A stretch of DNA of 58,777 bases, taken from assembly GCA_009760855.2 (NCBI GenBank), contig WPIO01000111.1:1295001-1353777 (forward strand), read 5' to 3'. The notes under the pieces are model-generated. The model was given only the letters and a program-made list of their open reading frames with translations. It did not search any database and was not told the DNA's origin. A program made the translations under genes and the position numbers. Source of the DNA: Cristatella mucedo. Lineage: Eukaryota > Bryozoa > Phylactolaemata > Cristatellidae. Below, piece by piece: positions 1 through 10,199 of this stretch; within the stretch, counting starts at the first letter, position 1; each line of letters opens with the position of its first letter.

Positions 1-641
1 CCTTAATACCTCGGCTAGCCATTCTTTCCATGGGGGCAACACCGGCAGATTTTCTGGCAATGTGGCTGGTCAAATCATATGTTCAGCCAGAGGACGCATG
101 CATCCGATTCTAAGATGGCTGCCCTGGAAGGCCAGCAGCATCCTCAGAATGCAATGACTGCAAGCATCACTTATGAGCCATACAGGCAGAATGTTGAATA
201 TTATATCATACCATTTGTTCTCTAACCATAGACAACTGATTGATTTCTTTTACAGGCTCTTATCTGCAAAGCTCACTTCTATAGTTTCTTTTTAGCTGCG
301 CTAACTACTGGTTCGGTCACTCTCATTCTAGCCCACAGTGCTTCCTTCCCCTGCTATGGGCTTTCCCGACTCTTCTGGTGCTCTTTTTAAGTTTTGTCAT
401 TTCCTCCATACAATGTTGGAAGTTGTTTTCTCGTGGCTTACTTACCGAATGCGCTCTGCCCGTGCTTTGACTTGCATCGCGTGACTCCGACTGCAGACCC
501 ACAAAGCAGGGCGTTTTAAGCTGCTCACGGGAAGTAGTAGCACTTCCTGAAATTCTGACCTCACATCAGTCACGATCGAGGCCCCCCCCCCCCGTGCAGC
601 CGTAGCAGATGCTCATCGATCACCTTTTCATTCCCTTATAG
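1..641 (+). other. Intron upstream of the merlin terminal exon
   Basis: No coding exon, repeat family member or RNA gene was recognised here. It ends in a pyrimidine-rich tract and the AG acceptor at 640-641 that opens the merlin exon, so it is read as the last intron of that gene. A run of C residues lies near 582-593. Where upstream exons lie cannot be seen from this window. Confidence 0.6.
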
Positions 642-852
642 GATGGAGTACATGGAGAAGAGCAAGCACCTGTACGAGCAGCTCAAGGACCTTCACCACG
701 AGATTGAGAGCCTCAAGGTCGAAGAGAAGCAGACGCACCTCGATCGGCTTCACGACGAGTTGGTGCAGCGTGGTGACAACAAGTATTCGACACTTCAGAA
801 AACCAAAGCCGGCACCACTCAGTCGCGCGTTGCCTTCTTCCAGGATTTATAG
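642..852 (+). CDS. NF2: Merlin (NF2/Mer) homologue, terminal coding exon
   Basis: Encodes the last 69 residues of a merlin-like FERM-domain tumour suppressor, a membrane-cytoskeleton scaffold acting upstream of Hippo signalling. The peptide begins MEYMEKSKHLYEQLKDLHH and ends SRVAFFQDL then TAG. This closely follows the merlin C-terminal helix (EYMEKSKHLQEQL in vertebrates) and tail (SRVAFFEEL), including the KYSTL segment. The first part is a charged coiled-coil helix; the end is the tail that folds back on the FERM domain. The exon opens after the acceptor AG at 640-641 with one base that completes a split codon, so 643 is not a translation start. ERM proteins (ezrin, radixin, moesin) end differently, which favours merlin. 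The rest of the gene would lie outside the left edge of the window. Confidence 0.9.
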
Positions 853-1960
853 CAGCTCAATGATCGGGAGACTCCGTAATTGTGGACGTACGAATCACTT
901 CCAATCCACTCTGGCAGCAGTTGGCAGACAAAGCATGCACAAACCTGAAGACAAGGCAACAAGCCAGTGGCTGGGGAGCCGGGTGCGATGACAAGCGGGC
1001 TCCATCGCAGACCACCCTTTATCCAGCGATGCTCCAAAGAGTGATAGATACCGCTTGCTGTAGCCTGGGACTGGCAATGCTGCTCAATGCTGTTCGACTA
1101 CAGGGGCCCAAGATCTTCTCATTATTATTCTTTTCCTCGTACTACAGCACCCTCCCACCAGCAGCTGTTGCCATTTTTTCCCAGCACTTGTAGATCCCAG
1201 CATTTTTTTATCCCTTCGTGTCACGTGCACCTGTCGGACCGTTCGCATGCATCTTTGACGTTGCCGTTCTTACTTTCTGTTGTCGTCAATGGCAATGCAT
1301 TATATTCCCCTGTTTCCAATGTTGTGCATGCCTTGCCAAGCATCCACTATTTAAGAACGGTGGTCGATTTGGCAAGGGATTTTTAGTGATAGTCTTAAGA
1401 CTGTGTGTTGTCCTAGGCTAGGGCTGGCATGAACTGAGTTGTTGCTTTCTTGCACGACGAGCACCTATTGTTGCCTTGGCCTCGATGGCTATTTTCGTGC
1501 TAGCCCTGCACGTGACTGCAACGGCTTGTGCAGTTTTTCTCGGGCCATGTATGAATGGCAAGAACTGGCTGGCTGCACTGTCTACTCGTGCCGTAATTGC
1601 TTCATACAGCCATTTGCTGCTGACCCATTTTTTGGAGTGCCATTTTTCAGCTGTTCAGCTGTGGCCTCTTGTGGTGCTGCAATCAGCTTTATTATTGTAA
1701 TATTAATTTCAGGTAGGTCTTTTCAAGACTTTACAACCGATGCCTGTATATTGCAGTAATATGCCAGTTGATGAGGTAGAGCTGCATAACTGTTTTGTAA
1801 GTCGTGTCTTTTAAGCACGATTTGTTTATTGTAAAGTCTTCGTACTGTTGGTGCTATGGTGTGCATGCAACTTTTGAGAATACCCATTTTTTTTCTAAAT
1901 CGAGTTTTGCACAGACCTTAGCCAAATTGACTGTAAGTAAAGGCGTTAGTCCGTTTTTTC
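853..1960 (+). other. Probable merlin 3' untranslated region
   Basis: About 1.1 kb downstream of the merlin stop codon is free of the repeats that fill the rest of the window, as expected for a transcribed 3' UTR. There is no canonical AATAAA. The best candidate poly(A) signal is the variant AGTAAA at 1936-1941, followed by a T-rich stretch near 1952. The ORFs in this stretch are short, overlap in several frames and resemble nothing known. The boundary is inferred. Confidence 0.5.
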
Positions 1961-2164
1961 GTTCACAATTAATGCATTTCTAGCCCTATCACGGTAGATC
2001 AGTCAGGTCGAGACGAAAGTGGTGAAATCTGCATTTCATTTCGAGTGACTGCTCGAGCAGCAAAAGATCATAGCATAAGTGGTATTTGCATGCAGAGTAT
2101 ACATCAGTTCTGACAATTTGAATTTCGACATTTCGGAAAAGGTGACCTGAATAGATTTGCAGCC

Positions 2165-2534
2165 AATAATAATAATAATAATGTACTTGATAAAGCGCCC
2201 TCAGAGAACTTAATCTCTTTCTAGGCGCTTTACATTTGCTGCAAAGGGAAATGCAATTGAATGGCAAGTAAAATCATGCTTGAAAAACAAACAAAATGAA
2301 CAACATGGTTAGGGGTGACATGCACAGGGTCAGCATGCAAATGTGGTTAGTGGCAGCATGCAGTGTCAGCACGCATAAGCACGTGAAGGACGAATCACGG
2401 ACCCACTAAATGCTGTCCTAAATAGGTGTTTTTAAGTTCCTTTTAAATGTGGTCAGGTCAGGGAATGTTCTGACGCAGGTCGGGAGGGAGTTCCAGGCTT
2501 TGGGAGCATACGAACTAAATGCACGGTCTCCAAA
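2165..2534 (-). mobile_element. LINE family A, 3' fragment (5' truncated)
   Basis: In minus orientation it carries the end of the reverse-transcriptase reading frame, the 3' UTR, the terminal stem-loop (TAAAGCGCC paired with GGCGCTTTA; arms at 2191-2199 and 2224-2232) and an (ATT)n tail starting at 2165. It is one of about 25 copies here that share this 3' end. The copy stops abruptly near 2534, where it meets the tail of an older copy. Confidence 0.85.
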
Positions 2535-2935
2535 TATAATGATAATACAGTTGTGTCGAGCCCTCGGAGAACTTAATCTCTTTCTTTGCTCTTAACATAT
2601 GTTGCAAAGAAAGCATGGTCGCATGGTTAGTGGTAGCAAGGTCAATGACAACAAGCCTAACCTAGAGGTTACATGCACAGGGTCAGTATGCAAACATGGT
2701 TAGTGGCAGTGTGCACAGCGTTAGCTCACTTAAGTAAGGCATAGTCTTCAAAAGGTTTGAGGTTGATACGATGGGTAGCTAATCGATTAGATTCTGAAAA
2801 GCAGGTGGTACTATGCTTAGCCGGATGAGGGAGTAGGTATGATATGTACGCTGGAGCCGAAGAATGAATGGATGTTATAGTGAGCGACAAAACCTTAAAG
2901 AGATTATTCTTAGCATGAGTTATGCAAATGGTGAC
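2535..2935 (-). mobile_element. LINE family A, older diverged 3' fragment
   Basis: A second, more diverged copy lies head to tail with the one to its left. Its tail (AT-rich, with ATAAT-type units, then a damaged stem-loop near 2555-2600) adjoins the truncated 5' end of the younger copy. It reaches back into the segment encoding the terminal SYAPKAWNSLP-type peptide. Confidence 0.75.
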
Positions 2936-3082
2936 CAAATTGGTATAGAATTAATAACTAATGCGTACTTTGCAGTCCGTTAATTGGAATAGGTTTTTTA
3001 TTTCTAAAAATAAAAGATATATCTGCTAGTTGCAGTTGAAACTCGATCTTCTTTCCCTAGTTTTTAAAAGCAGAGCGTTTTA

Positions 3083-3135
3083 ATGCAGCACTTATAGAAC
3101 TTAATCTCTATACCCGGCGCTTGACAGCTTTATGC
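3083..3135 (-). mobile_element. LINE family A tail remnant
   Basis: About 50 bases match the stem-loop end of LINE A in minus orientation (GAACTTAATCTCT core, then a GGCGCTT-like arm). The rest of the element is absent. Confidence 0.55.
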
Positions 3136-3649
3136 AAGGGTATTCCAAGCTGTCTATCACACGAGTTACAAGCTTGCCTTCTCCATCCAATCTTCCTCTG
3201 GTAGACCTTATTTGCAGAGGCATGTACGTGTGTGCGATAGAGCAACTGGCCTATGCAAATTTAGGTTGGCTGGGAGGGCTACTGCTGATTGGCAACAGTA
3301 AGACAGTGCATCCCGGTTGGCCCATTCGGGTAACACTCGAGGCTTCAGCAGCTTATTTTCTATAACTTAGTATCAAACCACTGTTGCGCAACGCCTACGG
3401 CAGAAATGGCTGATGTATCGCAGTTCGACGACTTAGGGAAGCTTACAAGCTATGGCCAAGAGAGGCCAGTGCATTAAAAAGAGCAGGCGAATGGTCAAGA
3501 AATGTTGCGACTGAACCTACAGCACTGCATTTTTTCTTCAGGCCTATTTTGCAAATCACAATTATAATGAAGTGCGAACATGTAGAGAGGCTGGCTGGTT
3601 CGTAACATACCGACTGTCGCATAGAAATGCCCACAAACAGTCGCCTGAA
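3136..3649. other. Unassigned intergenic sequence
   Basis: No gene or repeat was recognised. Short ORFs lack similarity, codon bias or splice-site support. Confidence 0.4.
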
Positions 3650-4138
3650 TTTTTGAAGGTGAACCCTGAATGCTGCTTTCTGTAATGTAGTTTAAAGTTT
3701 TTGTGAAGCCTATCGTGGAAATGGTAGCCGTATTGGTGTTCGAAAATGAAGACAGCCTGATTGGTCAGCAGTGGCTACAGCATTTGAACGCCCACGCCAC
3801 GCACTGTACCATGACATTTAGTTGATTAAACCCGAACACTAGTTTCTATAATGTCGATTCCAAACCGCATTTTCGTGAAACCTTTTGTGGCGATGGAAAA
3901 TGTATTGCAGTTTGATTTTCCACGGAGGCTGACTGGTCCGGGCCACAAGAAGCCATACCGCTAGAATACACACACGCTATGCCATTAAATAAAGTTGGGA
4001 AAGCTGAAAAACTGCACCCGAAACGTGGAATTCAAATCGCAGTTTCACACCGCCTTATGTGGCAGCTGAATCAATGTTCGTATTTTCTTGCAGCCCGGTC
4101 ATTGGAGGCTATTAAGTGATAAAGCCCGAACCACATAT
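3650..4138 (+). repeat. Satellite S2, about three diverged units
   Basis: Landmark segments recur near 3690, 3855 and 4030, giving units of about 165-172 bp. Each contains an 'ataatgt ... aaaccgcatttt.gtgaagcct...gtgg' pattern followed by a GGCTGaCTGGTcc-like block. The array is broken at 4138 by LTR1 copy A and resumes at 5778. A related block lies at 38310-38815. Confidence 0.65.
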
Positions 4139-5777
4139 TGTAGCGCCCTGCTGGCCTTGGCTGAATTTTAGCACGAACAAGAGCTGTTCGGAGGTGGCTA
4201 GAACTCCTTTGTCTTGGAGCAGTGAGCCAGAGAGGAGCGTCAGTGCGGTTGGAGAGGAAAGCTTAAGAGCAAGCCAGAAAGCTCTCTGATCAGCGGTGGC
4301 GAGTCGGCCTTTGGAATTGGTCCGATACCCGCGGGAGCGGCTGATCGATGTTGGCTGGCCTGTCAACCTTCGCCATCACTCTGTCCAAAAAGAATCGTCT
4401 GGAACCCATTCGCCATTCAAGCTGGACAGAGGGGACATTCCAGTGGCCTAGTGCCGGTATTAATTCGTTACCGTAATGGGCCATGGTGTCGGGCCCAATA
4501 CCACTAAGCTCTTGCCCCATTGTCTCAGCCAAGTATTTAAGAGTCGTGCGACGCTCGCTCTGAGCCTCGTATCTTTTGTCTTTGGTCCGGCTCTGCGCCT
4601 TGACGCCGTCGGGCACTCGTTTCTCCGAAAGCGAGGGAGGAGGGCGGGCTGTCCGCCGACGATGGACGGAACAGGACGAGACAGCGCTGGGAGGATTCAG
4701 TGGAACTCCACCGAACACGGTCGTATCGCGCCCGAGCTGGCATTTTGTGTTCTTTCGTGTTTTGTGTGTTCGCGCTAGCACGTGGTCTCGGCATAGAGAT
4801 TTGCCGGTGAGAGCTAGGCGTAGTTCGCGTCTGTGGAGCCCTAGTTCTCCGGGTAGGGTTTGGGCTCCGGTTCGCGCTTCAGTGTGGAGAAGCATTTCCT
4901 CCGCAGGAGTGCTTGAGTTGGCGTGTGTGGAGTATTCCTGCCGCACTGGTGGAAACCGAGTTCTAGTTCCCGGTCAGGGTTTAGACTCTGGTTCGGGCTC
5001 CGTCTATTTGGGTCGTTTCCCATTATACACGTAAGCAGCCCCAGTGTGGAGAAGTATTCCCTCCGCAAGAGTGCTTGAGGTGGCGTGTGTTGAGTATTCC
5101 TGCCGCACTGTTGGAAATCGAGTTCTAGTTCACCGGTCAGGGTTTAGACTCTGGTTCGGGCTCCGTCTATTTGGGTCGTTTCCCATTATACACGTAAGCA
5201 GCCCCAGTGTGAAGAAGTATTTCCTCCGCAGGAGTGCTTGAGTTGGCGTGTGTGGAGTATTCCGGTCGCACTGGTGGAAACCGAGTTCTAGTTCACCGGT
5301 CAGGGTTTAGACTCCGGTACGCGCTTCAGTGCGGAGGAGTATTCCCTCCGCAAGAGTGTTTTAAGTTGGTGTGTTTGGTGTATTCCCTCGGCACAGGCAG
5401 GAACGGATTCCTAATTCACCGGCTAGGGTTTAGGGTCCGGGTCGCGCTTAGTGTGGAGGAGTATTCCCTCCGCAAGAGTTTTAGTGTAGCTGAGAACGTG
5501 CGAGGAGTGTGGAGATAAAGCTGAACTAGACGCGCAGCGACTTTGTGCGCTTGCGAATAAAGTTCAGTAAAATCCCCAATCTGTGTGTCTCGCTTCCAAT
5601 TCACGCCGCGGACTCGCGACCCCCTTTAGTAACGGTAAGCAGGTCAGAGCCAGAAACGCTCGTTTCGTGGCGGCCAGCTTATTGCGCGTAGGCGCGCACC
5701 GAACGGCATTAGGCGATAGGCTACGCCGCTAGGTAAGCGGCAGGTCAAGCCTACCCCGCCGAGCCTTTGGCGTTTTA
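4139..5777 (+). mobile_element. LTR1 solo LTR, copy A
   Basis: A 1639-bp solo long terminal repeat of a Ty3/Gypsy-like retrotransposon. It begins TGTAGCGCCCTGCTGGC, ends in GGCGTTTTA and is flanked by a 4-bp target duplication ATAT (4135-4138 and 5778-5781). A second copy at 7432-8746 aligns along its length, with the ends defined independently. A TATA-like TATTTAAG lies at 4534-4541 and a poly(A) signal AATAAA at 5556-5561, giving the expected promoter-to-terminator order. Between them are five variants of a block built around 'gtgtggagaagtattccctc' (near 4883, 5044, 5208, 5330 and 5451), against three in copy B, which explains most of the length difference. ORFs inside it, including a 218-codon minus-strand one, are judged accidental. 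Confidence 0.85.
4883..5490 (+). repeat. Internal tandem repeats of LTR1 copy A
   Basis: Five imperfect units of about 120-165 bp each start with a 'gtgtggagaagtattccctc' variant and continue with 'cgcaagagtgcttgag', a GCACTGgtGGAAACcGAGTTC block and a GGGTTTAGactc block. Units two and three also share the segment 'tttgggtcgtttcccatta', absent from copy B. Confidence 0.8.
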
Positions 5778-6030
5778 ATATTGCATGCATTTTAGTTGGT
5801 AAACCTGGAGCATTATTGTTTGTTATTTAAAATGAAAACTGCGTTTGTAAAACTATGTGGTCGAGCCACCGAAGGCTATATATAGCTTGATAACACCAGC
5901 GAAATCTCGTGAAATCTAGTGGATAGGACTGATTGCAACATGATTGTCTCGAATTACGAATGAAAATCGCCGTTTCGCGAAGCCATATTCGGTAATGGCA
6001 GCTTTATTTTTGGCAGGCAGCACAACAGAA
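5778..6030 (+). repeat. Satellite S2 continuation after LTR1 copy A
   Basis: Immediately after the target duplication, satellite-like sequence resumes ('aaaatgaaaactgcgtttgt' near 5830; 'cgccgtttcgcgaagccata' near 5968). This shows that the LTR inserted into an existing S2 block. Confidence 0.5.
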
Positions 6031-7079
6031 TAAAGCAGTTCCAGCCTGAGCCGGGGCGTCCACCTCACTCTCCGCTCGTCCAGCCTATTGCTCAGCGACA
6101 GCTCATCGGCGGCAGGTTGATGGACCGCAACGGCATGCCAGCTTGTAATCAAGCTAGTGCGATAAGTAATCGAGTGGAAGTTGGAGGAGAATAGGTCGTA
6201 CAAGCCACATGCCCCTTGATTCAAAGAGCGAGCGTCAAGTCGTTGTAGTATAACCCACAACGGGCGGAAGCGAAAAGTAGGGCTCGTCTTGGCAAGCAAA
6301 GCGCTGCAGTAAACATAATTAGCTAAATAGTTAGCATTGTGCTTAGCATGATGATGGCCTCAGGTCGCAATGTGGCTGCAGCTGTCTGCTCGGCTCGTCG
6401 TCCGCTGCCGTTAGCTGCTGCCACTTCTGCTGTCGCTTCCTTCGGCCCTCTCAGTCCGAAGAGCTTATATCAGCACTGCACTCAGCAGCAGCAGCGCTTT
6501 GCCTGCCGGGCTAGCCGATGCAGTTACCGACACTTGGAAGAGCAGTTCGAAGTCATCCTCAGTGACCGGCGGCATATAAGCGTAGGCCAAGAAGAGGCTG
6601 ATACCTAAAAACAGAGGCGCACACCCGGCAGATAGATGGACACTCACAACAGAGGACACGGCTCTCGTCAAGCCTCCGATCCAGGCTTGATGAGAGGCTT
6701 GACCAGCTTACGAAGTCATTCCCGGCTTAGCAGGGCTCCAGCAGCATCTCGGTAGGCCCCCCCCCCCCCGCTGCCGCCGGAAATACCTTCGTAGTTGAAA
6801 TTTAAGCGACGATACATGCAAACACCGCAAGCTTCAACGCTTGCATATTCGGCTGACACTGGCAGCACAGCCGTTCTCACCGACACCCGGGCACTAACTG
6901 CCCTTACCGGTACGCTCATCCGACCTCTGCTTATCGGTTCTACAGTACCGCTCATCGACGAACGACACCTGGTCGTCATGGCGTGGGGGTGCCAATGAAC
7001 CACTGCTGCCAGCCGGCTTGTACGCAAGCTACTTGCAACGGAAGACGACAGCCGCATGTCGGCATTCATACAAGCAACG
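6031..7079. other. Unassigned sequence with a C10 run
   Basis: No gene or shared repeat was recognised. A homopolymer run of C lies at about 6757-6767. ORFs on both strands (for example 5916-6299 minus and 6716-7162 minus) overlap one another and lack recognisable domains. Confidence 0.4.
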
Positions 7080-7210
7080 AGTGAAATCGCATTAAATTTG
7101 CTAACTAAACATTGAACACTATTGCCTATGATTTGAAATGAAAAACGCAAGTAATGAAGCATTTTTTCTTAGAAACGGCAACTATATAGCAGTTCAGTTA
7201 TCAAGGATGC
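7080..7210 (+). repeat. Satellite S2-like fragment
   Basis: The segment with 'gaacactattgcctatg' and 'aaatgaaaaacgca' resembles S2 near 3830 and 5830. It is a single, diverged unit. Confidence 0.4.
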
Positions 7211-7359
7211 TCTCTGGCCTGGACCAGTGGAGGCCAAAAATTTTAACCCACCCGAGATCGCTGAAATCCTGTGGGTTGAGATGCAACCCTGCTTTTTCAA
7301 ATTACAAATTAAAACACCAGATGTGCAGTCCATTTCGTGTAGAATCGCACCTTTATAGC

Positions 7360-7431
7360 AATAATAATAATTATTATACACTTGATAAAGCGCCCTCAGA
7401 GAATTCAATCTCATTGTAGGCGCTTTACATT
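7360..7431 (-). mobile_element. LINE family A tail, interrupted by LTR1 copy B
   Basis: Minus-strand LINE A 3' end: an ATA-rich tail, then the stem-loop (aagcgccctcagagaa... ggcgcttta). It is cut at 7431 by LTR1 copy B; the next LINE bases ('catttgctg') reappear at 8747. The LINE copy therefore predates the LTR insertion. Confidence 0.85.
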
Positions 7432-8746
7432 TGTAGCGCCCTGCTGGCTTTGGCTGAATTTTAGCGCGAACAAGAGCTGTTCGGCGGCGGGCTAAAGCCC
7501 CTTTGTCCTGGAGCAGTGAGTCAGAGAGGAGCGTCAGTGCGGTTAGAGAGGAAGCGCTTAAGAGCAAGCCAGGAAGCTCTCTGACCAGTGGTGGCGAGTC
7601 GGCCTTTGGAATTGGTCCGATACCCGCGGGAGCGGCTGATCGATGTTGGCTGGCCTGTCAACCTTCGCCATCACTCTGTCCAAAAAGAATCGTCTGGAAC
7701 CCATTCGCCATTCAAGCTGGACAGAGGGGGACATTCCAGTGGCCTAGTGCCGGTATTAATTCCTCACCTTAATGGGCCATGGTGTCGGGCCCAATACCAC
7801 TAAGCTCTTGCCCCATTGTCTCAGCCAAGTATTTAAGAGTCGAGCGACGCTCGCTCTGGGTCTTTTGCCTGGTGTCTTTTGTCTTTGGTCCGGCTCTACG
7901 CCTCGGCGCCGTCGGGCACTCGTTTCTCTGAAAGCGAGGGAGGAGGGCGGGCTGCTCGCCGGCGATAGACGGAACAGGACGAGACAGTGCTAGGAGAATT
8001 CGGTGGACTCCACCGAACACGGTCGTATCGCGCCCGAGCTGGCATTTTGTGTTCTTTCGTGTTCTGTGTGTGCGCGCTAGCACGTGGTCTCGGCATAGGG
8101 GTTTGCCGGTGCGAGCTAGGCGTAGTTCGCGTCTGTGTAGCCCTAGTTCTCCGGGTAGGGTTTGGGCTCCGTTTTGCGCTTCAGTGTGGAGAAGTATTTC
8201 CTCCGCAAGAGTGCTTGAGTTGGCGTGTGTGGAGTGTTCCTGCCGCACTGTTGGAAACCGAGTTCTAGTTCTCCGGGTAGGGTTTAGACTCTGGTTCGCG
8301 CTTCGGTGTGGAGAAGTATTCCCTCCGCAGTAGTATTTACGTTGGTGTGTTTGAAGTATTCCCTCGGCACAGGTGGGAACGGATTCCTAGTTCACCGTTT
8401 AGGGTCCGGGTCCCGCTTAGTGTGGAGGAGTATTCTCTCCACAAGAGTGTTGGTGTAGCTGAGAACGCGCGAGGAGTGTGGAGATAAAGCTGAACTAGAC
8501 GAGCAGCGACTTTGTGCGCTTGCGAATAAAGTTCAGTAAAATCCCCAATCTGTGTGTCTCGCTTCCAATTCACGCCGCGGACTCGCGACCCCCTTTAGTA
8601 ACGGTAAGCAGGTCAGAGCCAGAAACGCTCGTTTTGTGGCGGCCAGCTTATTGCGCGTAGGTGCGCACCGAACGGCATTAGGCGATAGGCTACGCCGCTA
8701 GGTAAGCGGCAGGTCAAGCTTATTCCGCCGAGCCTTCGGCGTTACA
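7432..8746 (+). mobile_element. LTR1 solo LTR, copy B
   Basis: A 1315-bp solo LTR of the same family as copy A, starting TGTAGCGCCCTGCTGGC and ending GGCGTTACA, so it has canonical TG...CA ends. The flanking 4-bp duplication is CATT (7428-7431 and 8747-8750), and the empty site is readable as a LINE A tail. A TATA-like TATTTAAG lies at 7830-7837 and AATAAA at 8525-8530. Three internal repeat units are present (near 8186, 8308 and 8422). Because each copy has its own target duplication and the DNA between them contains no primer-binding site or gag-pol, copies A and B are separate solo LTRs rather than two ends of one element. Confidence 0.87.
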
Positions 8747-8770
8747 CATTTGCTGTAAAGCAGTGTTGCA
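8747..8770 (-). mobile_element. LINE family A, remainder after LTR1 copy B
   Basis: Starts with the duplicated CATT and continues 'tgctgtaaag', the LINE A sequence expected after the stem-loop. Similarity fades within about 20 bases. Confidence 0.6.
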
Positions 8771-8857
8771 GTTTTAGGCTGCTTTGCAACAGCCCCATCC
8801 GGTACTCTAGCATGAAAGCTAGAAAGATCAATCGCATAAAATATCGAGGCCTACACT

Positions 8858-8990
8858 TAAATAAATAAATAAACACTAGCTGATTTATAGCCTTTTGTAT
8901 AGCGACAGAAGAGCATTGACGGCTATCACTACCGCTTGCAGTGGAAGCTAAGGATTTCCCATCGCAATATTCGAACCCTTATGACTGAGA
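8858..8990 (-). mobile_element. SINE1 copy (minus)
   Basis: In minus orientation it contains the B-box region ('gggttcgaatattg'), the 'actgcaagcggtagtgata' core, 'tcgctatacaaaa'-like sequence and 'aatcagctagt', followed by a TTTA-rich tail. It matches the better SINE1 copy at 57165-57350. Confidence 0.7.
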
Positions 8991-9630
8991 TGGTGAAAAC
9001 ATCCACCTTACCCAGTGTGCCATCACTGCTCACCATTTGGCCTCTAGTTCCCAACATCCAGTTTCCTGTTACTTTAGGCCCACATGGCATTGGTATGCAG
9101 TTGATGGCTCTCTCGGTTATATGTGTGGCATCCGGTCTGCATTCAAGTTATCGATGTCTTCGGCTGTGTATACACGGCAGACTTTCCCCACAGACTTTAG
9201 ACAGACTTCTCACATATTTGGATTACTACGTCATCATATGTCACAACATTTTTGGGGGAACGAGCCAAATCTGCAGACTCATCAGCAGAACTGTCTCAAC
9301 GTTTGGTTCAGCCGACCAATCAAAACCCAGTCCTCATCACATACACCCCATGGCCAAAATTATAATGGCTGACGATGTTAAGCTCGAGTTGTACTGAGGC
9401 GTTCAAAGCACGTCTACCCTCGGCTGCTTTAAAATACGTTTACGTTACTGTTACAGTTTCTATGTCCAAGTCTCAGCCGCTGCCGTATTGCTGCTACTAT
9501 CAGCATATCTGCTTGCATTGGTGCATCACCTAGAAGCTCCTAACCGCGGTACGAGGTTCAGGCGTTGTTAATATTCGTTCCCACTGGCCAAGACCGGCAA
9601 CACTACACGCGTTATTTTTTAGGCTTAGCT
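8991..9630. other. Unassigned sequence with an anonymous 153-codon ORF
   Basis: A plus-strand ORF at 8936-9397 starts inside the SINE1 copy, needs no ATG context and has no recognisable domain. It is probably accidental. No repeat family was recognised in the remainder. Confidence 0.4.
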
Positions 9631-9900
9631 CCGACTGAACACGGACGCCCACACCAAGCTTGTAACACTGCAGTGCAGGTGGTACACAATTCTTGAAATG
9701 TGCGTTATTGATTGTGTACAGCAGCTCCCGGCGTGTAGACCAGACTTATTCGTGCTTAGCTGCAGATTGATTCGCATATTGTGTACGAATAACCTCCCAC
9801 ATGTAGTATCGCAATGCTGGCTTAGGAGAAAGGCGATTGTATTTGTTCGCGTAGGTCGTGAGCTCGAACCCCAAGGCATATCTGGAGCACCTGAACAAAT

Positions 9901-10190
9901 ATTTAAATATCTTGGGGTGCTATATATAAATATAAATATAAATATATATATATACATATATATATATAGCACCCCAATATATTATATATATATATTCATA
10001 TATATATGTGCAAATATAAATAAATAAATATATATATATATATTTATATATATATATATATATTTCGTTGGTGTAGCAACCCAAGATATTTTAATATATG
10101 ATTTTTTTATATACATATTTATATATAAGAGATTTTTATATCCATATATATATACATCAAATTGAGATTTATAGATTAAAATATCCAACG
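9901..10190. repeat. AT-rich foldback sequence
   Basis: A left arm at 9905-9926 (aatatcttggggtgctata) pairs with a right arm at 10071-10094 (gtagcaacccaagatatt), and more exactly with a middle arm at 9963-9980 (tatatagcaccccaa). The spacers are nearly pure A/T with TA and TAAA units. This looks like a nonautonomous foldback or hairpin-forming repeat. The small ORFs in it are low complexity. Confidence 0.6.
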
Positions 10191-10199
10191 CCTCAGAAG

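Noticed and set aside
4290-4946. A 218-codon minus-strand ORF, with a related one at 7769-8248
   Set aside because: Both lie antisense inside the LTR1 copies, differ by frameshifts and truncation, and have no recognisable domain. Their similarity reflects LTR homology.
4139-8746. A single LTR retrotransposon bounded by LTR1 copies A and B
   Set aside because: Each copy has its own 4-bp target duplication, the intervening DNA has no primer-binding site, polypurine tract or gag-pol, and copy B sits inside a LINE tail.
8936-9397. A 153-codon ORF
   Set aside because: Begins inside a SINE1 copy, has no ATG-based start with context, no domain and no splice support.
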